DNA from: Sandaracinus amylolyticus
Lineage (GTDB): Bacteria; Myxococcota_A; Polyangia; Polyangiales; Sandaracinaceae
NCBI RefSeq assembly: GCF_021631985.1
Contig: NZ_CP070225.1
Location: forward strand, 2,666,001 to 2,730,000
Length of the DNA: 64,000 bases
Reading direction: 5' to 3'
A program made the position numbers and the translations under genes. The notes under the pieces were generated by a model, which saw only the letters and a list, made by a program, of their open reading frames with translations, made no database searches and had not been told where the DNA came from. Shown in pieces: positions 37,101-47,535 of the stretch; the first letter of the stretch is position 1; each line of letters opens with the position of its first letter.

Positions 37101-38188
37101 CGTACCAGCCCGACAACGCGCAGGAGCACCAGATCCTCGCGGAGCTCTACGCGGTGATCCCGGGCCGCACCGACGACGCGATCGCGGAGCACCAGTGGCT
37201 GCTCCGTCAGGACCCGTATCGCGTCGACTCGTACCAGGCGCTCTACAAGCTCTATTTCGACGCGCGCCAGTACGACAAGGCGTGGTGCCTCGCGTCGACG
37301 CTGGTCTTCCTCAAGAAGGCCGACGCCGAGCAGAACCAGTTCTTCGAGCAGTACCGCCAGAAGGGCCCGATCCGTCCGAGCTCGCGCCTCGACAACGAGC
37401 GCTGGCTGAAGGATCTGGCGCATCCGGACCAGGACCTCGTCACGTCGAAGATCTTCGAGGTGATCTGGCCCGCGGTGCTCAGCCTGAAGGGCAAGGCCGA
37501 CAAGGACGCGAACCTCGCGCCCAAGTACCAGGTCGATCCGGCGAACAGCACCGTGACCCTCGCGCGCACCTATGGGTTCGTGGCGCAGGTGCTCGGCATG
37601 CAGTCGCCGCGGCTCTTCCTGCGACAGGACGTGCCCGGCGGCCTCACGCACCTGCCGGTGTGGCCGCAGGCATCGCTCTGCGGATCGACGCTGCTGCAGG
37701 GCTTCCAGCCGCAGGATCTGATGTTCGTCTGCGGTCGTCACCTCAGCGACTACCGCGGTGAGCACTTCATCCGCACGCTGCTCCCGTCGAACTCGGAGCT
37801 GAAGACGGTGCTGATGGCGGGCCTCGCGATCGCCGGTCTCGTGCCGGCGAACGATCCCGCGATCCAGACGACGGTGCAGACCCTCGCGCCGAAGCTCAAC
37901 GCCGCGCAGATCGACGCGCTGCGCTCGCTCGGCAAGCGCTTCCTCGAGGCGGGCGCGCGCACCGACATCAAGCGCTGGCTGCAGTGTGTCGAGCTCACGG
38001 CGTGCCGCGCGGGCTTCCTGATCTGCAACGATCTGGAGACCGCCGCGCGCATGGTCACGGCGCTCGGCCCGGCGGGCCCGGTGGATCTGGCGCCGAAGGA
38101 GAAGGTGAAGGAGCTCGTGCTCTTCTCGGTGAGCGAGGAGTACTTCCGCCTTCGCCAGGCCCTCGGGATCCAGCTCTCGGTCGCCTGA
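28115..38188 (+). CDS. Giant cytoplasmic TPR protein (GltI/AgmK-like)
   Basis: A 3357-residue protein without signal peptide or TM, built of dozens of tandem TPR-like units of about 35-40 residues (consensus like AIEAYQSILxxxPDxxxALxALxxLYxxxxRWxxLxxxLExxxE) up to about residue 3085. A different C-terminal domain of about 270 residues follows (LVTSKIFEVIWPAVLSLKGK ... VCGRHLSDYRGEHFIRTLLP). Myxococcus AgmK/GltI is likewise a cytoplasmic TPR giant downstream of GltG, so size and synteny agree. It probably scaffolds cytoplasmic partners of the trans-envelope machine. The start is the GTG at 28115. Confidence 0.82.
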   Translation: MDAGNQQVTRELSDQDRARLAELDEAITKFEGQKRWSDVIKSILAKAEIVVEPGDKIGLLSQAGQMYLEKSSNQAEAIKCFEQVIELDQHNIEALTSLKEMYEKRRDWEKLVRAMEREAELLDPADRGLRYIEMAQLATERLRKPEICIDLWQKVLRYDGENADALGALAGLYERAREWQPLADVLEKQSAHVSGAEEQKALLTKLGMIYADKLNDDRGAVSAFQRLLAIDPDDRRAQEQLKRRYVALKAWDDLEGFYQATGKIDELIRTLEREAGNKDAPAAEQIDLMFRVARLWMQSEKADRAARAYEKVLDLDPTSHDAAVALAPLYEAAGDAKKLAGVIEVRLGHVQDPEERIVLLREVAVLYEEKLRRPQDAFARFLEAFALDPMREVLREDVARLAPGVDGWSQVIATYRKAIESGTDEDAQIELRLSLGAVLEQVGQIDESIAQYRAVYDARSDHMGAIEALERLYRQTGRHSDLLEVYDRRMELEQDPDARRRMAYGRASLLETEIADADKAIEAYQSILAEWGDEEQDAYRALDALFEKQNRYSDLAATLERRIDLGPASDEELASLKFRLARVSELHLDDKAKALELLREVVTIVPEHDGGRLALEAMLSDAKLGGAAAQILEPIYEVRGDWTSLIRALEVLVGTAQEGERKLELLTKVGEVALVQLEDAKQAFGAYSRGLRAVPEHEETLERLEAIALEHTWFAELVKLVEELAGDAGDPALARRLWIRAARMHDAQLGAVDAAVAAYAKVLDQEPGDAEVLDALDELYRRTERYRDLVGVLRRKAELSGELATQEQLLSQVADIHEQMLGEPASAISIYREILELDPTSRTALSSLDRLFEKQELWSDLADNIGRQLTISEEPEEQTRLMLRLASLRETRMSAVEAAIEIYREVLERDAANAEALAALERLLATPAHQPVITEILEPLYRDANEFAKLIGIHEIQATIASASERRVELLHRIAELYEIALDDAPKAFESFARALGEDASNATTQEQLERIAGMTGDYDALAAVYEHRVARFYEENESGRPSEEEVPLATHLLTKAAQIREDNLADVETAIAHHQRVLDLDATHLGAASSLERLFQQTERYEPLAHILLVKAAMLESPDEQKEHLFRAAAIHEDLLERPTDAIDVYKKVLDVDSEDLQALDKLVENYLKLEKWSELLDVYTRKADVVVDPDEKKRLYLEVGAVYERELNDGAKAIDTYQRILEIDPDDLMAIGRLDALYQAAGNWQELRSILEREAELASDPNEVISYRFRIADLYDHKLDDAARAVEGYQEILGVAPDHQPTLDALEAMIAARKLPVAAALVLEPIYQQFGEWAKLVAVLEVQAAHAEDARQKVELLHRIAQLQEIQLESARAAFDAYARALPFDNGDPDTLTNLERLAGDLDAFGEVARLYDIEVEKLADQPDRRVELALRVAQLYEVQLGDVDSAIVRYNVVAAADETHQQAIEALDRLYEATSRWGELATTLAKEIQLAASPEAMLDLQFRLGQVHQLHLGQVDRAIEQYKEILAAAPEHAPALDALEGLFAEGVQPLVIGEILEPLYRMQEAWERLIGVQQALLEHQSDAHERVAMMHRVAEIAEDRAAEPQIAFEWHQRVLLEDPLNEQSTAETERLAGQLGNWEQLASTLADVLEQRATAEVRVPVGKRLARVYETEVGDIQRAVEAHLFVLGASPKEHESLESLDRIYSEHGASEALQEILAKRITATEDPRDLIELHFRRAQVLENDLGRIDEAVGVYTHVLDRLDAEHEGSIKSLANIYVEKQDWTSLYATFDRELKVALGDTGRADVLAKMARVAEDHLGDDARSIQLWKDVLELRGEDHEALNALGELFAKGERWTELVDILDREAAIVLEDEQRVQIFSDLGRVWYAKLRNERNAVDNWQRVLDIDPTNTTALFALAEIHRAAGHTQDLVDTLHRVIDVGAATLDDGTLETVYMQLGELYERTLQQPMDAVDAYNKALDLNPRNFAAMDALEGIHSSESQWVDKVQVMERRVDGLDDEEQKITVLLAIAQTWAEKQEQPDRGTSAYERILGLDPRHEYAFAKLDELHRAAGRWENLVEMFITRTETAESTAERVDLLRRIAEVQDQRLDDKLQAFDTLLLAWEEDYTDKKTADDLEKVTAATRKWNDLLNTANTALTATTDPNVKIAICLRCAKWYSLELGHPEYAIPYYQQIQQLDPGNVPAQQQLADLYRSTQQWQLLAQTLGIIVGLTNDPRVKAETFVQMGELCETHLNIADQARSYYLQAVDADPSYVPGLEALEKVYRNGQEWESLLDIQQRKVGALSDAEALIEAKLAVAETYEDRLGNVEEAIETYRQVLEADGLNLRALKGLERLYAQRERWQDLLNILERQFEVVTTEKERITILLRVASMWEEEFVKPDKAAERLEKVVEIDSGNDAALRGLERLYRNMQRWDQLIDTYERHVSATPDRNEKQELYLAIGDVFSVELSDLDRAVDAYLNILSLNSNNARALEALSKIYERRGDHGQAFDTMQQLSRLLNDPQQVVDLRFRMGKLLDEQLGDRSAAVDQYQSALDVEPGHLASLEAMRKIHLDSGDWLAAAKVLEQESQYQQQPRLVAKLLVELGRLYDERLDEHDRAINVWEAALKQDADNEDASLPLAEEYTKTQRWADAVPLLDALVKRSAKRDASEQHRLAFMLGEAALKTGDTDAAIKALSKASQLDQQHLPTLLALSSAYFQASNWDQAFKYYQMLLVHHRDALAKDEITDVFFKLGVVKREQGDRRKALNMFDKALEEDAQHRPTLEAVVGLYQSSSDWEQVIHFKKKILEQLDGDERFTMLDEIGDLWNEKLKNPQKSIESYADAAEMRPKDHKILHKLLMLYMSTKQSEPAIEIIQRVSDLDDRAASKSKYAYTIAVILRDDVKDLDRAIDYFNKSLDLDSTQLKAFEAINKILNAKKDWKQLERAYRKMLLRLKDSTDTDLKFNLAHALGVIYRDRMKQPEQAVDVFKIALAYQPDNAQEHQILAELYAVIPGRTDDAIAEHQWLLRQDPYRVDSYQALYKLYFDARQYDKAWCLASTLVFLKKADAEQNQFFEQYRQKGPIRPSSRLDNERWLKDLAHPDQDLVTSKIFEVIWPAVLSLKGKADKDANLAPKYQVDPANSTVTLARTYGFVAQVLGMQSPRLFLRQDVPGGLTHLPVWPQASLCGSTLLQGFQPQDLMFVCGRHLSDYRGEHFIRTLLPSNSELKTVLMAGLAIAGLVPANDPAIQTTVQTLAPKLNAAQIDALRSLGKRFLEAGARTDIKRWLQCVELTACRAGFLICNDLETAARMVTALGPAGPVDLAPKEKVKELVLFSVSEEYFRLRQALGIQLSVA

Positions 38189-38200
38189 TTCTTCGATGAG

Positions 38201-38241
38201 CGGCGCGCTGCCTCTCCGTGAGGCGGCGCGCCGTTCGTCTT
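38201..38241 (+). terminator. Intrinsic terminator after the giant TPR gene
   Basis: A 13-bp stem CGGCGCGCTGCCT / AGGCGGCGCGCCG (one G-T pair) with a 7-nt loop, followed by TTCGTCTT. It marks the end of the TPR/FHA block. Confidence 0.75.
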
Positions 38242-38263
38242 CCGTCGCGCTATACGAGCACGC

Positions 38264-38737
38264 GTGCAGATCGAGCTGCCCACGCGCCGCGCGATGCGCC
38301 GCTTCGGTGCGCGCCTCGCGTCGCTGCTGCGACCCGGCGACGTCGTCTTCCTCGAAGGGCCGCTCGGCGCGGGCAAGACGTTCCTCGTGCGCGCGATCGC
38401 GCGTGGCCTCGGCGTGCCCGAGCGCGAGCCGATCACCTCGCCGACGTTCACGCTCGTGCACGAGATCACGAGCGGGCGCGTCGCGATCACCCACGCCGAT
38501 CTCTATCGCCTCGACGACCCCGGCGAGCTCGACGCGCTCGGTCTGCCCGAGGCGATCACGCGCTCGATCACGATCATCGAGTGGGGCGCGCGCTTCGCGG
38601 AGCATCTCGCGCCCGACGGGATCGTCATCAGGATCGCGGGCCGCGACGCCGCGCGCGGGCGGCACGTGACGATCGCGTCGCGTGGTCCGCGCGGCGCCGC
38701 GATCACCGACGCGCTGCGCGCTCCGGAAGCTGAGTGA
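38264..38737 (+). CDS. tsaE: TsaE, tRNA t6A biosynthesis ATPase
   Basis: A 157-residue ATPase that works with TsaB and TsaD in making N6-threonylcarbamoyladenosine at tRNA position 37. Seen: the P-loop [20 protein letters not shown], the family motif [23 protein letters not shown], and the Walker-B-like [10 protein letters not shown]. Length is normal for the family. The start is GTG. It stands alone between the giant TPR gene and carB. Confidence 0.93.
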   Translation: MQIELPTRRAMRRFGARLASLLRPGDVVFLEGPLGAGKTFLVRAIARGLGVPEREPITSPTFTLVHEITSGRVAITHADLYRLDDPGELDALGLPEAITRSITIIEWGARFAEHLAPDGIVIRIAGRDAARGRHVTIASRGPRGAAITDALRAPEAE

Positions 38738-38831
38738 TTCCCGGCGTTCGCGCGCGTTCGTGCGCGTGATCGCGAGCACGTGCGCTTCGCCTTGTCATCA
38801 CCGCCTCCGGCTGGTAATCCGCGCGCCCGAC

Positions 38832-42184
<3,353 letters not shown>

Positions 42185-42188
<4 letters not shown>

Positions 42189-43096
42189 CGCGCGCGGCGT
42201 GCGCCGTGATCGCGATCGTCGCTCTGACGATCGCGATGGTGCCGCCGGGCGCGAGCTCGCAGGCGCAGTCGCGCTCGGAGGCGGTGCACCACCGCCACCT
42301 GCGCGTCGACGCGCCATGGGGCTCCGAGCGTGTGCTCGTGATGTTCCCGCGGCTCGGTGGAGGGCGCGAGATCCCGCGCGATCACCGATGGTCGGTGCTG
42401 GTCGCGCTGCACGGTCAGGGCGAGGCGCGCCGCGGGCCCGAGCGCGGCTACCTCGGATGGTCGGTCGACTATCGACTTCCCGACGCGTTCGCCGCGCTGC
42501 TCCGAGGGCGTCTCTTGCCGCGCGACTTCGGCGGCATGGTGCGGCTCGATCACCTCGCGATCGTCAACGCGCAGCTCGCGCGCGATCGCTTCGAGGGCCT
42601 GATGGTCGTGTGCCCGTACACGCCCGATCTGATGCCCGAGACGCCCGGCAGCGAGCGCATCCGCGCGTGGGGCGACTGGGTCGCGGGCCCGATGCTCGAG
42701 CAGGTGCGCGCGCAGCTCCCGGGCGCGGCGCACGGTCGTGCGTCGACGGGCATCGACGGCGTGTCGCTCGGGGGCATGCTCGCGCTCGAGGTCGGGCTGC
42801 GTCATCCCGAGACGTTCTCCACGGTCGGCGCGATGCAGCCCGCGATCCGCAACCGCGAGGACGCGATCGCAGCGATCGCGCCCACCGATGGATCGCAGCG
42901 CATCCGCCTGCTCACGAGCGATCAGGATCCCTTCCGCGCACCGACCGAGCAGCTCTCGGAGCGCCTGCGCGCGCGCCAGGTCGCGCACGATCTCGCGGTC
43001 GTTCCGGGCCCGCACGACTACTCGTTCAACCGCGGCCCGGGTGCGCTCGAGATGCTGCTCTTCCACGAGCACGAGCTGGTCGACGAGCCGCTCTGA
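42185..43096 (+). CDS. Secreted alpha/beta-hydrolase (esterase D-like)
   Basis: A 303-residue exported hydrolase. Signal peptide [20 protein letters not shown] ... SSQA. Nucleophile elbow GVSLGG (Ser at about 194), candidate acid at TSDQDPF (about 246) and His at [10 protein letters not shown] (about 275), in the order of the putative-esterase (esterase D/Fes) family. The substrate is unknown. Its ATG overlaps the carB stop by 4 bases, so translation is probably coupled, though no metabolic link to carB is evident. Confidence 0.8.
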
Positions 43097-43182
43097 TCGA
43101 CGTCGATCGGTGCCGGATGAAACCTTGCTCGCCGCGCGGGCCCGTCGTATGTCGGAGGCTCGCGTCGCGATAGGTAAGCACC

Positions 43183-43656
43183 ATGGAAAAGGTCCCGATG
43201 ACACCCGAAGGGCACGCGGCCCTGTCGGAGGAGCTCAGCCACCTCAAGTCCGTGGAGCGCCCGAAGATCTCGAAGGAGATCGGCGTCGCGCGCGAGCACG
43301 GCGACCTGCGCGAGAACGCCGAGTACCACGCGGCGAAAGAGAAGCAGGGCATGATCGAGGCGCGCATCAACGAGATCGAGGACAAGCTCTCGCGCGCCGA
43401 GGTGATCGATCCGTCGTCGTTCACCGGCGAGAAGGTCCGCTTCGGCGCGCACGTGACGATGGAGGACGTCGACTCCGGCAAGGTGCTCGACTACCGCATC
43501 GTCGGCCCCGACGAAGCCGACCTCGAGAAGGGCACGATCTCGGTTACGTCGCCCGTCGCGCGCGCGCTGATCGGACGTGAGCCCGGCGACGAGGTCACGG
43601 TCAACGCGCCCGGCGGCAAGAAGACGTACGAGATCACGAAGGTGCGTTGGCGGTGA
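43183..43656 (+). CDS. greA: Transcription elongation factor GreA
   Basis: A 157-residue factor that rescues backtracked RNA polymerase by stimulating transcript cleavage. It has the N-terminal coiled coil with the GreA signature [17 protein letters not shown] and the acidic tip residues, then the FKBP-like C-terminal domain ([20 protein letters not shown]). Length is typical. Its stop codon overlaps the GTG of the next gene (GTGA). Confidence 0.96.
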   Translation: MEKVPMTPEGHAALSEELSHLKSVERPKISKEIGVAREHGDLRENAEYHAAKEKQGMIEARINEIEDKLSRAEVIDPSSFTGEKVRFGAHVTMEDVDSGKVLDYRIVGPDEADLEKGTISVTSPVARALIGREPGDEVTVNAPGGKKTYEITKVRWR

Positions 43657-44093
43657 GCCAGGACCGCATCGTGTTCACGCAGGAGATCGCCGCGTCTCCT
43701 GACCAGGTGTGGGCCGCGATCAACGATCACGAGGGCATGTCGCGCTGGATGGACGCGCGCGTGACGGTGCTCGCGCGTCGTGAGGGCACGGGCGTCGGCA
43801 CGGTGCGTCGCATCCGCGCGCGGGGCGTGGTCACGATCGACGAAGAGGTCGTCTACGCGGACGCGCCCGCCGAAGGGCGCAACGGGCGCCTCGTGTACCG
43901 CATCGTCCGCGGCGTGCCGGTGAGCTTCCACCGCGGCGAGATGATCGTCGAGAAGCTCGGTGAGCACAGCACGCGGCTCACCTGGGACATCGTGCTCGCG
44001 TCACCGATCCCCGGGCTCGCTCGGGTCGCTGGCCTCGCGCTCCGTCCCGCGATCCGCGGCGGTCTCCGGAAGCTCTCGCGACAGCTCGCCTGA
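43653..44093 (+). CDS. SRPBCC (START-like) family protein
   Basis: A 146-residue helix-grip protein of the polyketide cyclase / SRPBCC family: [33 protein letters not shown], then [13 protein letters not shown]. It has a hydrophobic ligand cavity; the ligand is unknown. The GTG at 43653 overlaps the greA stop; a TTG two codons upstream is possible. Its last 93 bases (44001-44093) overlap the 3' end of the convergent membrane-protein gene on the other strand. Confidence 0.82.
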   Translation: MSQDRIVFTQEIAASPDQVWAAINDHEGMSRWMDARVTVLARREGTGVGTVRRIRARGVVTIDEEVVYADAPAEGRNGRLVYRIVRGVPVSFHRGEMIVEKLGEHSTRLTWDIVLASPIPGLARVAGLALRPAIRGGLRKLSRQLA

Positions 44094-45236
44094 GCGCTGC
44101 GCCACGCCCGAGCCGGGGAGCAGCGCGCCGCTCGCGTGCGCGTCGCAGAGCGTGAGCGCGACCTCGGCGGGCACGCCGAGGAACGCCTCGTCATAGGTGA
44201 TCGGCGGTCCGTCCTTGCGCTTGATGACGAGCGCGCGGTGGATCGCCCAGCCTTCGATCGGCGAGAGACGGCCGCGCGTGTCGATGCTCAGGCGCTGCAG
44301 GCTCGGCCAGCGCACGCGCAGCACGCCGCCGCGCGTGCGCATGAGCAGCTCCGCGGGCGTCAGCACCATCGCGAGCCCCTGGCGCGGCGCGATCGATCGG
44401 CGCGTGAGCCAGACCCAGACGATCGGCGTCAGCACGAGCGCCATGCCCGCGGTGAACACGACGGCGGCGCCGAGCGCATCGCGCTCTTCGGGGCTCGCGC
44501 GCAGGAAGCCCTCGACGATCGCGACGCCGAGCAGCACCGTGGCCCAGGGGCCGCGACGCATCCAGCCGTCGCCGTGCTGGATCACGAGCGTCCCGGGATC
44601 GCGGATCCCACGCGCCGCGTCGTCGTACACCTTGCTCGCGAGCGATGCCGGAGCAGGGAACTGCGGCTCCTCGGGCAGCTCGACCGCGCCGCGCCAGCGC
44701 ATGAGTCGCTCGGCGAGCACGCCGGGGGTCGCGTCGAAGATCGGCGGCAGCTCGACGTGCGTGCGCATCGGGCTCGCGACGACGACGTAGACCGGGCTGT
44801 AGCGACGTCCCGCGCTCCGCGACTGCCACACACCGCGCTCGGTCACGCCGACGATCTCGTCCTTGTCGACCGCCGCTTCCTCGTCGGCGAGGCGCGCGTA
44901 GAGGCCCTCGGGCGCGAGCACGAGCGTGCTCGACCTCGCGCTCGACCACACACGCACGCGTTGCCACAGCTCGCGCAGGAAGAGCACCGCGCGCACCGTC
45001 ATCGCGAGCGCGACGAGGCGCATGAAGAGCGCGAGCGGATCGAGCGGGGTGCCCGCGACCATCTCGCGGAACACCGCGCCCGCCCACGCGATCACCGCGA
45101 CCATCGTCGCGAGCAGGCCGCGCACCGACTCGGCGTCGATCAGGGCAGGGCGCTCGCCGCGGATCACCTGCCATCCTGCGGGCGCCTCGCGCGTGCCGCG
45201 CGCGACCGCGCGCGCCGTCTCGATCCACTCGCTCAC
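44001..45236 (-). CDS. Membrane protein of unknown function
   Basis: A 411-residue protein with two pairs of hydrophobic segments: at about residues 31-50 and 60-85 (MVAVIAWAGAVFREMVAG; FMRLVALAMTVRAVLFL), then around 225-270 (GPWATVLLGVAIVEGFL; VVFTAGMALVLTPIVWVWL). Each pair is followed by a PH-like beta region (STLVLAPEGLYARLADEE; LAMVLTPAELLMRTRGG), suggesting an internal duplication. The hydrophilic tail of about 35 residues is the part overlapping the SRPBCC gene. The GTG at 45236 overlaps the stop of the upstream lipoprotein gene. Not recognised. Confidence 0.65.
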   Translation of the reverse strand: MSEWIETARAVARGTREAPAGWQVIRGERPALIDAESVRGLLATMVAVIAWAGAVFREMVAGTPLDPLALFMRLVALAMTVRAVLFLRELWQRVRVWSSARSSTLVLAPEGLYARLADEEAAVDKDEIVGVTERGVWQSRSAGRRYSPVYVVVASPMRTHVELPPIFDATPGVLAERLMRWRGAVELPEEPQFPAPASLASKVYDDAARGIRDPGTLVIQHGDGWMRRGPWATVLLGVAIVEGFLRASPEERDALGAAVVFTAGMALVLTPIVWVWLTRRSIAPRQGLAMVLTPAELLMRTRGGVLRVRWPSLQRLSIDTRGRLSPIEGWAIHRALVIKRKDGPPITYDEAFLGVPAEVALTLCDAHASGALLPGSGVAQRSGELSRELPETAADRGTEREASDPSEPGDR

Positions 45237-45583
45237 GACGGGGGCTCCTCGCATGCCGGCTCGGCGCGGCACGCACCACAACGCGCCTCGGCGCGCTCGC
45301 AGCGCGCGAGCGCGTCGCGATCCTGGCTGTCTCGCGCGAGCTCGCAGAGCGTGCTCGTCGCGTCGCAGATCTCGTCGCACTCGCTCGCGCGCATCACGCA
45401 GTCGTCGTGCTCGTCGCGTGCCGTGGCAGCGTGCTCGATGCGCGCCTCTTCGACCTGGATGCGCGCGAACGTCTCGTCGAGATCGCGCTGCGGCGCGCCG
45501 CCACATGCGCCGAACACGACGAAGCAGAGCATGAGCACGCGCGATTCCCGTTTCGGCGACGTGCCTCGTTTCGGTTGGTCCAT
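45233..45583 (-). CDS. Small cysteine-rich lipoprotein
   Basis: A 116-residue protein with a lipoprotein-like signal (RVLMLCFVVFGAC, lipobox FGAC). An alpha-helical mature part has regularly spaced cysteines (CVMRASECDEICDATSTLC; CERAEARCGACRAEPAC). The ATG at 45583 or an internal ATG at 45532 could start it; the second gives a more standard signal. It is followed by and overlaps the membrane-protein gene (GTGA), so the two are probably expressed together. Divergent from the MglA-like gene. Confidence 0.7.
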   Translation of the reverse strand: MDQPKRGTSPKRESRVLMLCFVVFGACGGAPQRDLDETFARIQVEEARIEHAATARDEHDDCVMRASECDEICDATSTLCELARDSQDRDALARCERAEARCGACRAEPACEEPPS

Positions 45584-45663
45584 TCGGTCCCGTGCGAGGC
45601 CGTTTTACAACGCGCCCGAGGTCGGGTACGGGTACAACTTCGGTCTCCGCGCCGCAATCCCCG

Positions 45664-46383
45664 ATGCCGCTCGTCCAGCACGCTCGCCGCGAGCTCCACT
45701 TGAAGATCGTCTACTACGGCCCGGGTCTGGGCGGGAAGACGACCAACTTGGAGTACATCCACGCGAACAGCCGTCCCGACCGGCGCGGGAAGCTGATCTC
45801 GCTGGCGGCGGAGAGCGAGCGGACGCTGTTCTTCGACCTGCTCCCGGTCGAGCTCGGCGAGTTCAAGGGCTACCAGGTGCGCCTGCACCTCTGCACGGTC
45901 CCCGGCCAGATCGCGCACGATCGCACGCGGCAGCTGGTGCTGCGGCACGTCGACGGGATCGTGTTCGTCGTCGACTCGCAGCAGGCGCGCTTCGAGCAGA
46001 ACATCGAGAGCATCATCAACCTCGAGCAGAACCTGCGGCGCCAGGGCGACGACCCCGACCGGCTGCCGCTGGTCGTGCAGTACAACAAGCGCGATCTGCC
46101 CGACATCTCGAGCGTCGACGAGCTGCGCGAGGCGCTGCGCGTGCCCGCCGGTGTCGCGGAATTCGAAGCGGTCGCGGTGCGCGGCATCGGCGTGACCGAG
46201 ACGCTGAAGACGGTGCTGAAGCAGTGCCTCGCGCTGGTCGGCGATCCCACGAAGGCGCGGGAAGGGCGATCGCCCTCGATCCTCCCGGGGCGACGCGCGT
46301 CGATGTACCCGCGTGCGACCACCGAGGAAGGCCCGGTGATTCCGCCGCCGCCCAAGGTGCCGGCCGTCGGCGACGAGGACTGA
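45664..46383 (+). CDS. MglA-family Ras-like GTPase
   Basis: A 239-residue small GTPase of the bacterial MglA group, which sets the leading pole in gliding Myxococcus. Seen: P-loop YYGPGLGGKTTNLEYI, switch region ISLAAESERTLFFDLLP, TVPGQ at the G3 site, and NKRDLP (G4). Compared with Myxococcus MglA (about 195 residues) it has a C-terminal extension of about 40 residues rich in Pro and basic residues, and a changed segment after TVPGQ (IAHDRTRQLVLRHVDG). No MglB partner lies beside it. The start is MPLVQHARRELHLK at 45664. It overlaps the next gene's ATG by one base. Confidence 0.88.
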   Translation: MPLVQHARRELHLKIVYYGPGLGGKTTNLEYIHANSRPDRRGKLISLAAESERTLFFDLLPVELGEFKGYQVRLHLCTVPGQIAHDRTRQLVLRHVDGIVFVVDSQQARFEQNIESIINLEQNLRRQGDDPDRLPLVVQYNKRDLPDISSVDELREALRVPAGVAEFEAVAVRGIGVTETLKTVLKQCLALVGDPTKAREGRSPSILPGRRASMYPRATTEEGPVIPPPPKVPAVGDED

Positions 46384-47534
46384 TGCGCGCGCGGGTGGTG
46401 ATCGACGGACGCGCGATCCTGCTCGCGCGTCGCGACGATCTGCCGCTCGGGGAACGCTGGGATCTGCCGCGCGGCGGCGCGCCGATCGGGCGGGTGATCG
46501 ACGAGCGCGACGATCTGGTGATCGAGCGAGTCGACTCGGCGAGCGAGCATCCGGTCGCGTCGCCGCTCGCATGGCACGCGCTCGACGCGCTGCGCACGCA
46601 GTGGGGCAGGGCGGAGATCACGCTCACCGCGGACGCGGCGAGCGTGGTGCGCGGGATCGCGCGCGATGCGATCGCCCTCGCGCCGATCGAGGGTGAGACG
46701 TCGATCGAGATCGCACCGTCGCTGCGGATGATCGCGGTGCGCACGCCGACGTTGCCGCCCGCGCAGCACACGAACCTGTTCGTGATCGGCGCGCGCGATG
46801 CGCTCCTGATCGAGCCCGCGACCCCCGATCGCGGCGAGCTCGATCGCGTCGCGGAGTGGGTGGGCGCGCTCGAGGCCAGCGGGATCACGCTGCGCGCGAT
46901 CGCCGCGACCCATCATCACGTCGATCACGTCTCGGGCGCGCGCGCGCTGCGCGAAGCGCTCGGTGCGCCGCTGGTCGCGCATCCCGAGACCGCGAGCCGC
47001 ACGCCGCGTGGGATCACGTTCGAGCCGCGCCTCGCGGACGGCGCCCGCATCGAGCTCGATGGGCCCGAGCCGATCTCGCTGCGCGCGGTGCTCACGCCGG
47101 GGCACGCGCCGGGGCACCTGTGCTTCCTCGACGAGCGCTCGGGCGCGCTGATCGCGGGCGACATGATCGCCGGTGTGGGCACGATCCTCGTCGAGCCGGG
47201 CGACGGAGACATGGCGCTCTACCTCGAGTCGCTGCGCCGCCTCGCTGCCCTCGATGCGCGCGCGATCGTCCCGGCGCACGGCGGCGTGATGCGACCGCCG
47301 GGGATCGTGCTCGAGCGCTACGTCGAGCACCGGCTCGCGCGCGAGCGTCGCGTGCTCGATGCCCTCGCCGCGCACGACACACCGGTGCGCCCGGGCGATC
47401 TGCTCCCGATGGCCTACGCCGACGCACCGCGATCGGCGTGGCCGCTCGCGGCGCTCTCGACCGAGGCCCACCTGATCAAGCTCGAGCACGACGGCCGCGC
47501 GAAGCGCACCGAGCGCGGCTGGATCGCGCTCTAG
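46383..47534 (+). CDS. MBL-fold hydrolase with Nudix-like N-terminus
   Basis: A 383-residue protein. The first 150 residues contain a reduced Nudix-like pattern (LLARRDDLPLGERWDLPRGG) without a full Nudix box. The second half is a metallo-beta-lactamase-fold hydrolase with THHHVDHVSG (about 177-186), TPGHAPGHLC, and IAGDMIAG for the metal centre. It resembles LACTB2-type enzymes, some of which carry an N-terminal Nudix region and act on RNA or thioesters. Its ATG shares one base with the stop of the MglA-like gene (TGATG), so they are co-translated. Confidence 0.85.
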   Translation: MRARVVIDGRAILLARRDDLPLGERWDLPRGGAPIGRVIDERDDLVIERVDSASEHPVASPLAWHALDALRTQWGRAEITLTADAASVVRGIARDAIALAPIEGETSIEIAPSLRMIAVRTPTLPPAQHTNLFVIGARDALLIEPATPDRGELDRVAEWVGALEASGITLRAIAATHHHVDHVSGARALREALGAPLVAHPETASRTPRGITFEPRLADGARIELDGPEPISLRAVLTPGHAPGHLCFLDERSGALIAGDMIAGVGTILVEPGDGDMALYLESLRRLAALDARAIVPAHGGVMRPPGIVLERYVEHRLARERRVLDALAAHDTPVRPGDLLPMAYADAPRSAWPLAALSTEAHLIKLEHDGRAKRTERGWIAL

Positions 47535-47535
47535 C

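Noticed and set aside
27956-38779. A 3607-codon open frame antisense to the giant TPR gene
   Set aside because: At this GC content stops are rare in the antisense frame of a GC3-rich gene. Its translation is Arg/Leu/Asp-rich nonsense without domains, and the plus strand shows clear TPR units.
38792-38820. TTGTCA-N17-TAATCC as a carB promoter
   Set aside because: The -10 match is poor and the implied start is only a few bases before the ATG, so I did not list it as a feature.
43095-43108. GATCGACGTCGATC palindrome before greA
   Set aside because: CGATCG-type words are very common in this sequence, so a chance palindrome of this make-up carries little weight.
44136-47534. A 1132-codon open frame that seems to join several genes on the plus strand
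   Set aside because: Only its last 383 codons (46383-47534) encode a recognisable protein. The upstream part lies over genes on the other strand and the MglA-like gene in another frame.
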